Below, one piece after another: positions 55,365-63,980 of a DNA stretch of 64,000 nt. Each line of letters starts with the position of its first letter. Position 1 is the first letter of the stretch. The stretch is from the NCBI RefSeq assembly GCF_000153345.1, contig NZ_CH724127.1, positions 532,187 to 596,186 on the forward strand, read 5' to 3'. Source of the DNA: Neptuniibacter caesariensis (GTDB taxonomy: Bacteria; Pseudomonadota; Gammaproteobacteria; Pseudomonadales; Balneatricaceae). The notes beneath the pieces are model-generated. The model searched no databases and was not told the origin of the DNA. It saw only the letters and a list, made by a program, of their open reading frames with translations. Made by a program: the position numbers and the translations under genes.

Positions 55365-55729
55365 TACCTGAAAGCACTTTTTATTTTATTCCATAAAAAT
55401 GTGTTCAAGCGATTCACAGAGACCATATAAGCGAATCCAAAAGTGGCCATTGCTGGAACCATACCTAACCAACTATAGAAAGACTCAATATTACGTAGAG
55501 AAAACATAACGCCCGTTAGTATTATGGCTGCGAGGACACTGATAACTGCCCCCAACTCTGAAGTCACTAATGCTTTGATACTTTGGTTTCTTTTTCTAGC
55601 TATGTGCACAGTCCAGAGAGCTCCCCCTGTGGCTGAGATACCAAACATGACAAACCCTATTTCAAATATGACCGAAATTAAAAACGAGTATATGAGTCCA
55701 ATTAAAATGATTAAGTGTTTATCGTGCAT
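55364..55729 (-). CDS. cassette 4: small multi-pass membrane protein
   Basis: A 121-residue protein with TM segments near 6-30, 58-80 and 85-105, separated by a short basic loop (HIARKRNQ). The arrangement recalls small holin-like proteins, but I cannot assign it. The ATG at 55729 is chosen because upstream codons in the same frame fall in attC site 3 and would encode attC sequence. Confidence 0.65.
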   Translation of the reverse strand: MHDKHLIILIGLIYSFLISVIFEIGFVMFGISATGGALWTVHIARKRNQSIKALVTSELGAVISVLAAIILTGVMFSLRNIESFYSWLGMVPAMATFGFAYMVSVNRLNTFLWNKIKSAFR

Positions 55730-55732
55730 AGC

Positions 55733-55800
55733 ATTTAACGTCAAACTAGACAGCACGCAGAGGGCGTCAAACTGTAGTGTTTTGATTGACTTGTTATGCC
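55733..55800 (-). repeat. attC site 3
   Basis: GGCATAAC (R'') ... GTTAAAT (R') on the minus strand, 68 nt, with GTCAA/TTTGAC partial symmetry inside. The stop codon of the cassette 3 gene lies in R''. Confidence 0.72.
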
Positions 55801-56126
55801 TTGGAACATGCAAGTTTGCCCAATTTGAATATATAAAATACGCCTAGAGCTAACGGCACGTAAAGGCAGGCGATTGTGATAATACCTAAAAACATATCTG
55901 AGCTGTCCTCTAGGGCCAACACAAACACCATACTCATAATAAGCGGTAGCAATATAGACAGGACAAAAAAGCCAACCGCCTTTTGTAATAGTTGAACCCA
56001 GGGGGCCTGGCTCGTGATAGCCGACTTTTTTAAACTGAAATAGGTGCTCAGAAGCGCTAATAGCATCGTTATTTCAAAAACAGTGATTAGTAAGTCCTCA
56101 AAACCGAAGTAATTTATAAAATCCAT
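55794..56126 (-). CDS. cassette 3: small multi-pass membrane protein
   Basis: A 110-residue protein with three TM segments (about 10-30, 45-70, 75-98). No family recognised. The ATG at 56126 has GTGAAG close upstream; a GTG three codons earlier is an alternative. Ends KLACSKA, with the stop in the attC R'' end. Confidence 0.65.
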   Translation of the reverse strand: MDFINYFGFEDLLITVFEITMLLALLSTYFSLKKSAITSQAPWVQLLQKAVGFFVLSILLPLIMSMVFVLALEDSSDMFLGIITIACLYVPLALGVFYIFKLGKLACSKA

Positions 56127-56143
56127 TTTCTTCACTTATTTAT

Positions 56144-56200
56144 GCATAACGCCTCAATCAGCCGCCACTTTCAGCGGTCGCTTGCATTGATTTGTTAGAG
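56144..56200 (-). repeat. attC site 2
   Basis: CTCTAAC (R'') ... GTTATGC (R') on the minus strand, 57 nt, with AATCA/TGATT and ACCGC/GGCGG internal arms around a short loop. This is the most typical attC in the window; it also supplies the last codons of the cassette 2 gene. Confidence 0.8.
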
Positions 56201-57015
56201 TTGTTTTGCAATATTTCTAGAATATTTTCAGTAACATCTAAATATCGCATATCGTTGTCAGTATTATTGATGACTGATTTGTATTCTAACTCTTTCAATT
56301 CAGGTGCATTTTTAGACAACCAGTCTAAGTATGTTAAAAGCTCCTCACTCCATGCAGATATGCTTTCATTAGGGTTTTCTTGAATCGTGGCATTAATTCG
56401 TTCTGAGATAAAAGATGCTCTAAAGAGATAAAACAAGGTTTTTGACTTTTTTTCCAAGTAGCCTTCTAGACGCGATATTAACTCCCAAGCCTCATTTACT
56501 CCCTCCCACTCAGAGAGTGTCCTAGTTCTTAACATTGCCAATTCATCATTTCTATCAAACCCCAAGTACTCCATGTGCCTGATAGCTGCCATCTTCTCGT
56601 TGGTGTAAATAAGATCTGCCATATCATCAAATTCACCAGTGCCATTTTTATAACTGATGTGATTATCAATTTCATCTTTGACATACTCTAAGCTCCGGCC
56701 CAATTCATAAGCTTTGAGCATATCGCCAACAGTGATATCTGGTTGCTGATCAACTGCTAATTTTGCAGGGCTAAAGAAGAATACAATCACAAATACCGCT
56801 ATTGCTCCTCCTGCTCTCACCCAGCTTCCTACTTGCACATTCAGGAATCCCGGTATGAATGCTGCAACACCAGCAGTCGCTATAGCCAACACAATTTTGA
56901 ATACTTCATATTGGAAGGGCTTTGGACTTGGTATAAAAATAGCGATAACTAAAATAGCAATTACGAAGATTACGCCAAACAAATATGCCAAAAGCTTTTC
57001 AGTAGATTTTTTCAT
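56158..57015 (-). CDS. cassette 2: membrane-anchored helical protein
   Basis: A 285-residue protein with two or three N-terminal TM helices (about 8-30, 38-58, 65-85) and a charged helical cytoplasmic or periplasmic domain. The last residues NKSMQATAESGG are read from the attC, a tail often seen in integron cassette proteins. No functional family recognised. The ATG at 57015 follows GGAAG; upstream ATGs at 57036-57027 are close alternatives. Confidence 0.7.
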   Translation of the reverse strand: MKKSTEKLLAYLFGVIFVIAILVIAIFIPSPKPFQYEVFKIVLAIATAGVAAFIPGFLNVQVGSWVRAGGAIAVFVIVFFFSPAKLAVDQQPDITVGDMLKAYELGRSLEYVKDEIDNHISYKNGTGEFDDMADLIYTNEKMAAIRHMEYLGFDRNDELAMLRTRTLSEWEGVNEAWELISRLEGYLEKKSKTLFYLFRASFISERINATIQENPNESISAWSEELLTYLDWLSKNAPELKELEYKSVINNTDNDMRYLDVTENILEILQNNSNKSMQATAESGG

Positions 57016-57046
57016 ATGCACTTCCATGTCTAACAAAAACTCTATC

Positions 57047-57114
57047 GCCCAACATAAAGGCCGGAGCGCAGCGACGGTCCAAGCCCGAAGGGCGATTTAA
57101 TTTTTTTGTTATGT
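57047..57114 (-). repeat. attC site 1
   Basis: ACATAAC (R'') ... GTTGGGC (R') on the minus strand, 68 nt, with a CGCCC-TTC-GGGC-type hairpin and GGACCG...CTCCGGCC arms. A second GTTAGAC at 57028-57034 could be the actual crossover. Confidence 0.72.
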
Positions 57115-57130
57115 GGTGACATTCCCTTCA

Positions 57131-57412
57131 TTACTGAAATCTGGTCCAGGTAAGCGAAATACCAACAACCAATAAGCCTAGGGTTACAAAAAAGTAAACC
57201 ACAAAGTCAGATACGACCCCATGTTTAAAGCCAACCAAACCATCCCTCATGCATAGAAGTGAAATTACTAGAAATCCAATTCCTAACCAAAGGTGCTCAT
57301 TGGTTCTTGCTTCTATGTAGATACCTATAAAAACAGGCCCTAGGAATGCACCTACCCAAGCAAAAGCAACACCCTTGGCTCCTATAAAGGTTGTATAGAA
57401 ATCTCTTCTCAT
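57131..57412 (-). CDS. cassette 1: small membrane protein
   Basis: A 93-residue protein with three TM segments (about 14-34, 40-58, 68-88). No family recognised. It follows, with ATGA overlap, a possible 41-residue upstream ORF. AGGT lies before its ATG. Confidence 0.65.
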   Translation of the reverse strand: MRRDFYTTFIGAKGVAFAWVGAFLGPVFIGIYIEARTNEHLWLGIGFLVISLLCMRDGLVGFKHGVVSDFVVYFFVTLGLLVVGISLTWTRFQ

Positions 57413-57534
57413 AGGTACCTATTTTGCTGACACATAACATTTAAATAACAAGCGTGCGCGTTTTTCGGGCGCCGTAGAAAATCAAAATGACAGTAATGAA
57501 TTGAATCTAAATAGCTTTTAGACAGCACTGCCAT
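57409..57534 (-). CDS. possible short coupled ORF at the array boundary
   Basis: A 41-codon frame begins with ATG right after a strong CGGAGGAAA and ends ATGA-overlapped with cassette 1. The peptide is rich in His/Cys/Tyr (DSIHYCHFDFLRR...) with no recognised family. It may instead be a decayed cassette end or attC remnant. Confidence 0.35.
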   Translation of the reverse strand: MAVLSKSYLDSIHYCHFDFLRRPKNAHACYLNVMCQQNRYL

Positions 57535-57903
57535 TTTCCTCCGATAAAAACGAGCATGCGCGTTTTGATGACTGACTGTGCTCATATATCTGCACAGCAA
57601 ATTCCCTAAGGGCCTAATATGTAATCGATTAATCGAAAAGGCAAGGGTTCCTAGCTGCTAGGTTCTAGTAACTAGTGCCTAGCAGAAGTCTGCTGATGGC
57701 ACATAGCTACCGCCGCTTTTCACTGGTTTTTACCGCTATTACCAGACCTCTGCTGTTTTTATCTGTTTCTATCTGCCTCTTGCAGTTCCTTCTTCTCTCT
57801 AGTCGCGAAGCGACGTCCTATCCATTACGTCCATTCGGACTAATGATTTGTAGTGAGGCTTTGCATTACAATGACCTGCAAAGACTTCTACTTAGTAGGG
57901 ATT
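57413..57903. other. 491-bp boundary region between cassette cluster and GGDEF-EAL gene
   Basis: It holds the short ORF above and two similar segments (AAAACGCGCATGCTCGTTTT-like and AAAAACGCGCACGCTTGTT-like, minus strand, about 100 bp apart). GTTATGTG at about 57438 resembles an R' end. Right of 57600 I see only weak open frames and a TCGCGAAGCGA hairpin near 57805. No integrase. Confidence 0.45.
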
Positions 57904-60642
57904 ATGAAGTTTCGTACTAAAACTATTCTGGGTGTCGCGTTAATTGAGCTTGTGCTGCTGGGTATTCTTACGCTCAATGTCATCTCTATGCTGCGAGATT
58001 CGAATCAGGAAGAAGCAACCCGTAAAGTTAAACTGACTGAAGCGCTGATTCTGGCGGCGAGTGAGAGCGCGATATTTTCTTACGATGTAGCTACCCTTCA
58101 GTCTCTGGCGGACAGCATTATCCAGACTGAAGAGCTGGCTTACGTGCGCTTCTGGGATAACGATTACAACATTCTTGCTGAAAGCTGGCTGTTAAGTGAA
58201 CAAGACGCCAGCGACTTTTACCTTTCATCAGAAACGCTACATAAAACAATTCCGATTGAAGTTTCGGGGCAGACGTCCGGTTTTGCGCAATTTGGTATCG
58301 ATCAGGGCTACATTGCCAGTGTCTTGAACCGAGCGATTAATCAAACGGTGTCGCTGGCGTTGTTTGAAGTCATTCTTGTTGCCATTTTTTCTGCTGTACT
58401 GGGGGTGTATTTAACCCGGCAACTGAATAGCCTGACGTTTGCATCGAATAAAATCAGAGATGGACATTTAGGGTTCACTTTACCGGTACGTGGTAATGAT
58501 GAGCTCGCTGATGTGGTTCGATCCTTTAATACAATGTCGACCACCTTGAAGAAGCTGGAAATTAAAGAATCGCAAGAGAAGGAGCAGTTAGAAATTGCTC
58601 ATCAGCGGATGCGATCGTTACTGGATAATTTTCCATTTTTGATCTGGCTAAAAAACACGGATGGTGAGTTTTTATCTGTGAATAAAGCGTTTGCTGAAGC
58701 CTGTGGCAAAAAAGATCCTCTGGAGGTTGAAGGGCTAACGGACTTTGATGTTTGGCCGGTAGACCTCGCGAATGATTATCGTCTGGATGATTTAAAAGTC
58801 ATCACTAGCAGTCAAGGCAAGGTCGTAGAAGAGAAAGTTGAATCTGATGGTGAACGTACCTGGATTGAAACCTTCAAGTCACCGGTTCTGCATAACAATG
58901 AGGTGATTGGCACGGTTGGTTTTGCGCGTGATGTCTCTGACAGGAAACACGCAGCTGAGCGTCAGCGTAAAGCAGAAGCTATTTTTAACTCAGCCTCCGA
59001 GGCGATTCTTCTGTCTGATGCCTATTCAAAGGTAAAGATGATTAATCCGGCTTTCACAAAGATCACCGGGTATGAAGAGTCAGAAATTATAGGCCAGAAC
59101 GCGTCTATGCTCAGCTCCGGTCAGCATGATAAAGAGTTCTATCGGACTATGTACGCGGCTTTGGAAACGGAAGGGTTATGGCAAGGGGAGGTTCATAACC
59201 GTAAGAAAAATGGTGAGCTCTATGTTCAGTGGCAGACCGTTGTTGCTTTGAAAGATGGTAACGGGAATGTTGATGAGTACCTCGCCATTTTTAGTGATAT
59301 TACTGAAAAGAAAGAAGCTGAAGAAGAGATTAAATACCGGGCTAACTATGATCAGTTAACCGGCTTGCCGAACCGAACTCTGCTGCATGAGTTATTAAGG
59401 CAAGAGCTTCAACATAGTCGCAGGGAGTCGAAAAAGTGCGCGGTTATGTTTCTTGATCTGGACCATTTTAAAAGGATTAATGACACCCTGGGCCATGCGG
59501 TCGGTGATCTGTTATTGCAAACGGTTTCTGAACTGTTGCAAGAAACCATCCGGGAATCTGATGTGGTTGCCCGTTTAGGGGGCGATGAATTTATCGTTAT
59601 CTTATCGGATGTGGACAATGCCACTGATATAAGTACGGTGGCCGAGAAGATTGTTTCTGTGCTGGATACCCCTCTGTCTATTGACGACCATGAAATTCGA
59701 ACCTGCACCAGCATTGGCATTGCCGTCTATCCTGATGATGCGTTTGAAGAGGGTGAGTTACTTAGTCATGCTGATATGGCGATGTATAAAGCCAAGGAAT
59801 CAGGGAGAGGCCAATACCGGTTCTTTAATGCTGATATGGCGAAGGAGATTCGCTCTTCCCGTTCTATTGAGATAGAGCTCAGAAATGCTATTGAGAATGA
59901 GGATCTTGCGGTTGCCTTCCAACCCATTGTTAGCATGGGTGATAAGGCTATTCTGGGATTTGAGTCACTCATGCGATGGCCAGAGAGCGCAAACCATAAC
60001 ACATCAATCGAGCAATCTATTCGCAATGCTGAAGAGTTTGGGCTGATTCAGCCGTTATTCGAGGTGGTTTTCGAGAAAGCTGCTCGAGAGTTCAGCCGAT
60101 TGCCTTTGAGGAACGATAATCCTCAGCTTTATTTCTCGATTAATGTATCTTCGCATCAGATACCAGAGCGTTTGTCGCTAGAGTGGATCGAAGAAAGGTT
60201 GCGCTATTATGGGTTGGCGAATGAAAATTTAGTTCTAGAGTTAACAGAGGGAATTTTCCTCTCTGATTCCCCTGAAAATCTGAGGTGGTTTAAGCGTGCC
60301 AGAGATAAGGGGATAAGAATTGCGCTGGATGATTTCGGTACTGGATACTCATCTTTAGCGTATCTGAAACGTTTTACCGTTGATTTCCTGAAAATTGATC
60401 GAAGCTTTATTGCCGATCTTGATGAGTTAGGTGCTGATTACTCTTTGGTTAAATCAGTATTAGCCCTATCTGATGCTTTTGGACTCAAGGTCATTGCAGA
60501 AGGCGTTGAAACGGAGAAGCAAGCTTCTATATTGGCCGAACTCGGCTGTAAAACAGCGCAAGGTTATTATTATGGAAAGCCTAAGATTGTAACCGGTTCG
60601 ACCTCATCTCATCATAAAGGTGGCAATTCTTCCGTTTCTTAA
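57904..60642 (+). CDS. membrane PAS-PAS-GGDEF-EAL c-di-GMP turnover protein
   Basis: A 912-residue protein: TM1 (about 7-27), periplasmic sensor (to about 150), TM2 (about 152-175), HAMP, two PAS domains (about 245-365 and 370-490; second with NPAFTKITGYEESEIIGQN), GGDEF (RLGGDEF intact; I-site RESD five residues before) and EAL (FESLMRW, DDFGTGYSSLAYL, EGVET). Both activities are possible. The ATG at 57904 follows TAGGG; the longer frame upstream lacks a signal. Single gene. Confidence 0.94.
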   Translation: MKFRTKTILGVALIELVLLGILTLNVISMLRDSNQEEATRKVKLTEALILAASESAIFSYDVATLQSLADSIIQTEELAYVRFWDNDYNILAESWLLSEQDASDFYLSSETLHKTIPIEVSGQTSGFAQFGIDQGYIASVLNRAINQTVSLALFEVILVAIFSAVLGVYLTRQLNSLTFASNKIRDGHLGFTLPVRGNDELADVVRSFNTMSTTLKKLEIKESQEKEQLEIAHQRMRSLLDNFPFLIWLKNTDGEFLSVNKAFAEACGKKDPLEVEGLTDFDVWPVDLANDYRLDDLKVITSSQGKVVEEKVESDGERTWIETFKSPVLHNNEVIGTVGFARDVSDRKHAAERQRKAEAIFNSASEAILLSDAYSKVKMINPAFTKITGYEESEIIGQNASMLSSGQHDKEFYRTMYAALETEGLWQGEVHNRKKNGELYVQWQTVVALKDGNGNVDEYLAIFSDITEKKEAEEEIKYRANYDQLTGLPNRTLLHELLRQELQHSRRESKKCAVMFLDLDHFKRINDTLGHAVGDLLLQTVSELLQETIRESDVVARLGGDEFIVILSDVDNATDISTVAEKIVSVLDTPLSIDDHEIRTCTSIGIAVYPDDAFEEGELLSHADMAMYKAKESGRGQYRFFNADMAKEIRSSRSIEIELRNAIENEDLAVAFQPIVSMGDKAILGFESLMRWPESANHNTSIEQSIRNAEEFGLIQPLFEVVFEKAAREFSRLPLRNDNPQLYFSINVSSHQIPERLSLEWIEERLRYYGLANENLVLELTEGIFLSDSPENLRWFKRARDKGIRIALDDFGTGYSSLAYLKRFTVDFLKIDRSFIADLDELGADYSLVKSVLALSDAFGLKVIAEGVETEKQASILAELGCKTAQGYYYGKPKIVTGSTSSHHKGGNSSVS

Positions 60643-60784
60643 ATTCGTTGTGTGAGTGAGGTAAGTTTCAGCATGGGCTGGAAACTTACCCATTTGCATT
60701 GTTAAATTCACCTTATTGGCTTTTAAGTTGATCCAGTAAATATCGCTTTCATTAGTAAAGATAGGGCTTTGCTGTAGGGAAATT

Positions 60785-61981
60785 ATGAACGGACCGATTC
60801 TTTTTGCTCGTCAGCCTATTTTCGATACTGAACTGAATACCTATGCGTATCAGTTGCTGTATCGCGACAATGAAGGAACGGGCCCCGATCCTGAATTTGA
60901 TGGGGTAGCAGCAACCACCCAGGTACTGGTGAATGCATTCAGCAACCTGTGTGAAACGGGCCAGAATAAGTTTCTTCCTGCCTATATCAACTTTAATGCA
61001 GAGTGGTTGTTTGACGGTTTGTTACCTTCTGTCCCTTTAGAAACGCTGATTCTCGAAGTGGAAAGAGACGAAGATATTACCGATTCCGTTCTCGAACAGC
61101 TGACTGAGTTGTCTGATGCAGGGTACCGACTCAGTGTTTCGGCAGATTCTGATGCTCGGCTCCATCCGCTGGCTACAATTATCACCATCGATATTCAGAA
61201 ATACTCTGCGGAAGACTTAAAAACCTACTGCCATCAATTTAAAGCATTAGGAAACAAAGTCATTCTGGCGGACAAAGTAGAAACTTATAACGAGTTTCAG
61301 TTGTGCCGTACTGCGGGGTGCGATCTTTTTCTGGGGTACTTCTTTGCCAGGCCTCAACTGGTTAAAGGCAAGAAACTGGCGCGTAATGAACTGGTGATGC
61401 TGCAGTTGATCGGTGAGGTTCACAACCCTGATGCCTCTCCTGAGAGTATCGAATCGCTAATCCAGAAAGACCCTCAGTTAGTGACTGCACTGCTAAGGCT
61501 GGTGAACTCTGCTGCTTTCAAGGGTAATCGTTCGATAGCGAGTATTGCTGAGGCGATTGTCGTTTTAGGGCTGATAGAGCTTCGTAAGTGGGTATTGATA
61601 CTTTCGCTAACACGGAATGAGCAGGTGCCCGACGAGCTGATCCATAGCCTCCTGCTAAAAGGCCGAATGTGCCAAATTTTAGCGGAGGGTGACGATGAAA
61701 TTGATCCGAGTACTGCGTTTATGTCGGGGATTTTATCCGGTATCGATGCCCTGTTTAGTATTCCGCAAAAGGAGTTGATGGAGCAACTCCCCATCGAATT
61801 TGAGATTAAAAGAGCGGTGGCAGGTGCCCGTAACGCTTTGGGCTTATTGCTACACGATGTGCTTGCTTACAATCGTGGCGAATGGGAAGCGGTCTCTGAC
61901 GAGTACACTCAGCAGCAACTATCCCTTGCGTATACTGAGGCGCATAGTTGGAGCAATGAGGCGTTAAAAGGCTTGTCCTGA
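60785..61981 (+). CDS. EAL-HDOD protein with degenerate EAL domain
   Basis: A 398-residue paralogue of the protein at 32926-34131 (shared ILxARQPI start, QLLYRD, GYFFA.P..VKGK, NSA.F..RSI..I.EAIV.LGL.ELRKWVLI). The EAL motif Glu is replaced by Gln (YAYQLLYR) and the DDF motif by SADSD, so catalysis is very unlikely. The HDOD half (about 195-390) is intact in length. AGGGA lies 5 nt before the ATG. It follows the GGDEF-EAL gene by 142 nt. Confidence 0.9.
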   Translation: MNGPILFARQPIFDTELNTYAYQLLYRDNEGTGPDPEFDGVAATTQVLVNAFSNLCETGQNKFLPAYINFNAEWLFDGLLPSVPLETLILEVERDEDITDSVLEQLTELSDAGYRLSVSADSDARLHPLATIITIDIQKYSAEDLKTYCHQFKALGNKVILADKVETYNEFQLCRTAGCDLFLGYFFARPQLVKGKKLARNELVMLQLIGEVHNPDASPESIESLIQKDPQLVTALLRLVNSAAFKGNRSIASIAEAIVVLGLIELRKWVLILSLTRNEQVPDELIHSLLLKGRMCQILAEGDDEIDPSTAFMSGILSGIDALFSIPQKELMEQLPIEFEIKRAVAGARNALGLLLHDVLAYNRGEWEAVSDEYTQQQLSLAYTEAHSWSNEALKGLS

Positions 61982-62011
61982 TTGAGTGGGCTACTTTCTG
62001 TGGCCCATCGC

Positions 62012-63292
62012 TTACGCATAATCTTTACGATGGCCTCGACGGCGGGATTTCGCTTCTGGCTGATAATGAACGGCAGTTGAGCAGTTTCGGCCATTTTTCT
62101 TCGAAGTGTACAGGGCTTCGTCAGCTTTTTTGATGACCGCATGTGGGTCAGGAATCTCAGCTGTTTTTTCGCAGAAGCCGATACTGATGGTCACGCTAAC
62201 GATCTCGCTGTCATCTTCCTTACTGCGCATCTTCTGGCCCTGTTCGTTATCATCAGGACGGTTCTGATTACGAATATGCATAGGGTAGTTAGCGATGGTT
62301 TCACGAAGTTGTTCTATGTAGGGGAGCGCTTCGGCTTCGTTCTTACCCGGAAACACTAAGGTAAATTCTTCGCCACCATAGCGATAGGCTTTACCACCGC
62401 CGCTGACCTGATTCAGTTTTGCCGCAACCATCTTCAAAACCTGATCCCCGACATCATGACCGTAGGTATCGTTAAACTTCTTGAAGTGGTCGATATCGCA
62501 CATGGCCAGGGTATATTTTTTCCCTAGCGTTGAAAGTTTATCTTGTAGAGCACGGCGGGCTGGAATACTGGTCAGCTCGTCGATAAAGGCCATACGATAA
62601 GAGTTTTGTACCACTGAGATAGCCAGTGCAATCAGGCTGGCCGAGACAAACAGCCCCGATATCATGGGTTGGTTAAACCAGCTAAGCATAATCAGTGCTG
62701 AGATCAACGAGGCAAATAGAGCGGCATCAGTGTAGGTTTTTCGCAATAGGAATGAAAGAAGTATGGGTAATAAACCCAGTGTGAAAGCGATTGCAGCCGC
62801 TTCGCTGAGATAATACTCATGGAGTAGCATCTCCAGCATCATCATAGGCAGCTCTGGAAGGTAGAGGCCCAGTGAACCATTGCTCCAGATGAGGCCCAAT
62901 GCACCATAACTGACGGCGATTAGTAATACACGGATAATACCTATAGGCGTTAGCAGACCGCGTTCTTTATAAAACGCTATCAGCCCCAGATGTAATGGTA
63001 GCAACAGCGAAATTATACTGAACAGGACAAAGGCATCGGGTTGGTTAAGGCTGGTTTGCAGGCCGTTCTGAATCAGCCAATAGGCACAGGTCAGATTGAG
63101 TGCTGCAAAGAGTATCCGGCTACGGTTAAATCCGTAGCCAAGCAGAGCCACCACAATTGCAAGCGGGTAAGGCGTCAGCGTGAGAATTTGCTGATACTCG
63201 TGGCTTAATTGTGCCGTTGCTGGGAGTAGTATTCCTGCCCCACACAATAGAATGAGTGAAGGGAGAATTAAGCCTGCTGTCCTTAATAACAT
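62012..63292 (-). CDS. membrane diguanylate cyclase
   Basis: A 426-residue protein with about seven to eight TM helices (residues 5-230) and a C-terminal GGDEF domain (about 235-410). The active site is RYGGEEF with MCDIDHFKKFNDTYGH before it; the I-site position reads SGGG, so product inhibition is probably absent. A hydrophilic insert (DDNEQGQKMRSKEDD) sits inside the catalytic domain. Start at 63292 lacks a clear ribosome site. Confidence 0.9.
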   Translation of the reverse strand: MLLRTAGLILPSLILLCGAGILLPATAQLSHEYQQILTLTPYPLAIVVALLGYGFNRSRILFAALNLTCAYWLIQNGLQTSLNQPDAFVLFSIISLLLPLHLGLIAFYKERGLLTPIGIIRVLLIAVSYGALGLIWSNGSLGLYLPELPMMMLEMLLHEYYLSEAAAIAFTLGLLPILLSFLLRKTYTDAALFASLISALIMLSWFNQPMISGLFVSASLIALAISVVQNSYRMAFIDELTSIPARRALQDKLSTLGKKYTLAMCDIDHFKKFNDTYGHDVGDQVLKMVAAKLNQVSGGGKAYRYGGEEFTLVFPGKNEAEALPYIEQLRETIANYPMHIRNQNRPDDNEQGQKMRSKEDDSEIVSVTISIGFCEKTAEIPDPHAVIKKADEALYTSKKNGRNCSTAVHYQPEAKSRRRGHRKDYA

Positions 63293-63370
63293 CAGTAAGA
63301 TTCGAACCTGACCAGTTTAAACCTGCCCATTGTAGCTGGAACGAAAATAAAAATATTGTTTTAAGGCAAT

Positions 63371-63398
63371 AAAAAAAGCCGGGCAATATAGCCCGGCT
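63371..63398 (-). terminator. Rho-independent terminator of the DUF2892 gene
   Basis: AGCCGGGC/GCCCGGCT stem with a 6-nt loop and a seven-T run in the minus direction. Confidence 0.85.
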
Positions 63399-63493
63399 CA
63401 AGGCGGATATAGGGTGTGTAACCCCGGAGAAATGAAGGTCCACTTAAGGATGAGGTTTTAAGTAGACCTTTTGATTCTTAGGAAGCTTGGTTC

Positions 63494-63910
63494 TTAGCTT
63501 ACGACTTCGGTTTTCTTGAAACCGAGCATTTTGGCGATCATCATCGCAGGGCACCAACCAGTGAAGGCTGATTGGGCCAGGCTTGCACCGACTACAGCGG
63601 TGACGACTAACAACATGATATCAGCGCTCAGGAACAGAACCGGTGCGACGGTAAGCAGAACAATAGCGCCGGCAATAATATGCAGTCCCTGATTAACACT
63701 CATACCAGCCATTGAGCAGCTCTCAGCTTTTAAGCCCATTTTCTGGAAGAAGAAAACGGCAGGGCACCATTGCGTGAAACCTGACTGGAAAAGGTTCAGG
63801 CCAACAAAGCCTGTCAGGAAGTACCAGTTAGCGTTGATGTAGGTTCCCATCGCCAAACTGAAAAGGATTACAACACCTGCCATCAGGCGCAGCGCAGCAT
63901 TAATAGACAT
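63494..63910 (-). CDS. tandem DUF2892 (YgaP-type) membrane protein
   Basis: A 138-residue protein of two similar halves, each with two TM helices and the end FTxWCPA(V/M): the first has FTQWCPAVFFF, the second FTGWCPAMMIA. That is the DUF2892 membrane domain of YgaP-like rhodanese proteins, here duplicated and without a rhodanese domain. Such proteins are linked to sulfane sulfur or cyanide/sulfide handling in relatives. The ribosome site is CGGAGT. A CTAATAT half-site upstream matches the ArsR operator at 48.4 kb. Confidence 0.85.
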   Translation of the reverse strand: MSINAALRLMAGVVILFSLAMGTYINANWYFLTGFVGLNLFQSGFTQWCPAVFFFQKMGLKAESCSMAGMSVNQGLHIIAGAIVLLTVAPVLFLSADIMLLVVTAVVGASLAQSAFTGWCPAMMIAKMLGFKKTEVVS

Positions 63911-63960
63911 ATAGACTCCGTGCGAGTTTTGCTCATTCGATAGGTGTATTATATATAAGT

Positions 63961-63980
63961 AATATCTAATATAAATATTA
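63961..63980. promoter_or_regulatory. AT-rich operator-like repeat upstream of the DUF2892 gene
   Basis: TAATAT-AA-ATATTA symmetry, with CTAATAT at 63966-63972 equal to the ArsR operator half-site at 48382 and 48414. The window ends 20 nt later, so the promoter context is only partly visible. Confidence 0.4.

Larger units (their letters stand above)
55063..57412 (-). mobile_element. cluster of integron gene cassettes without an integrase (CALIN)
   Basis: Five small minus-strand genes in head-to-tail order are separated by four attC-like sites. Each site has a conserved GTTRRRY-like R' end, a complementary R'' end and internal partial dyad symmetry. All encode hypothetical, mainly membrane proteins, and no intI-like gene is in the window. 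The cassettes' base composition is more AT-rich than the neighbours. The left-most gene has no attC visible after its stop, and the right boundary is blurred (57413-57650). Confidence 0.72.

Noticed and set aside
57675..57920. 81-codon plus-strand ORF before the GGDEF-EAL gene
   Set aside because: Low-complexity Leu/Ser/Arg translation of a pyrimidine-rich stretch, no ribosome site, and it overlaps the real start at 57904.
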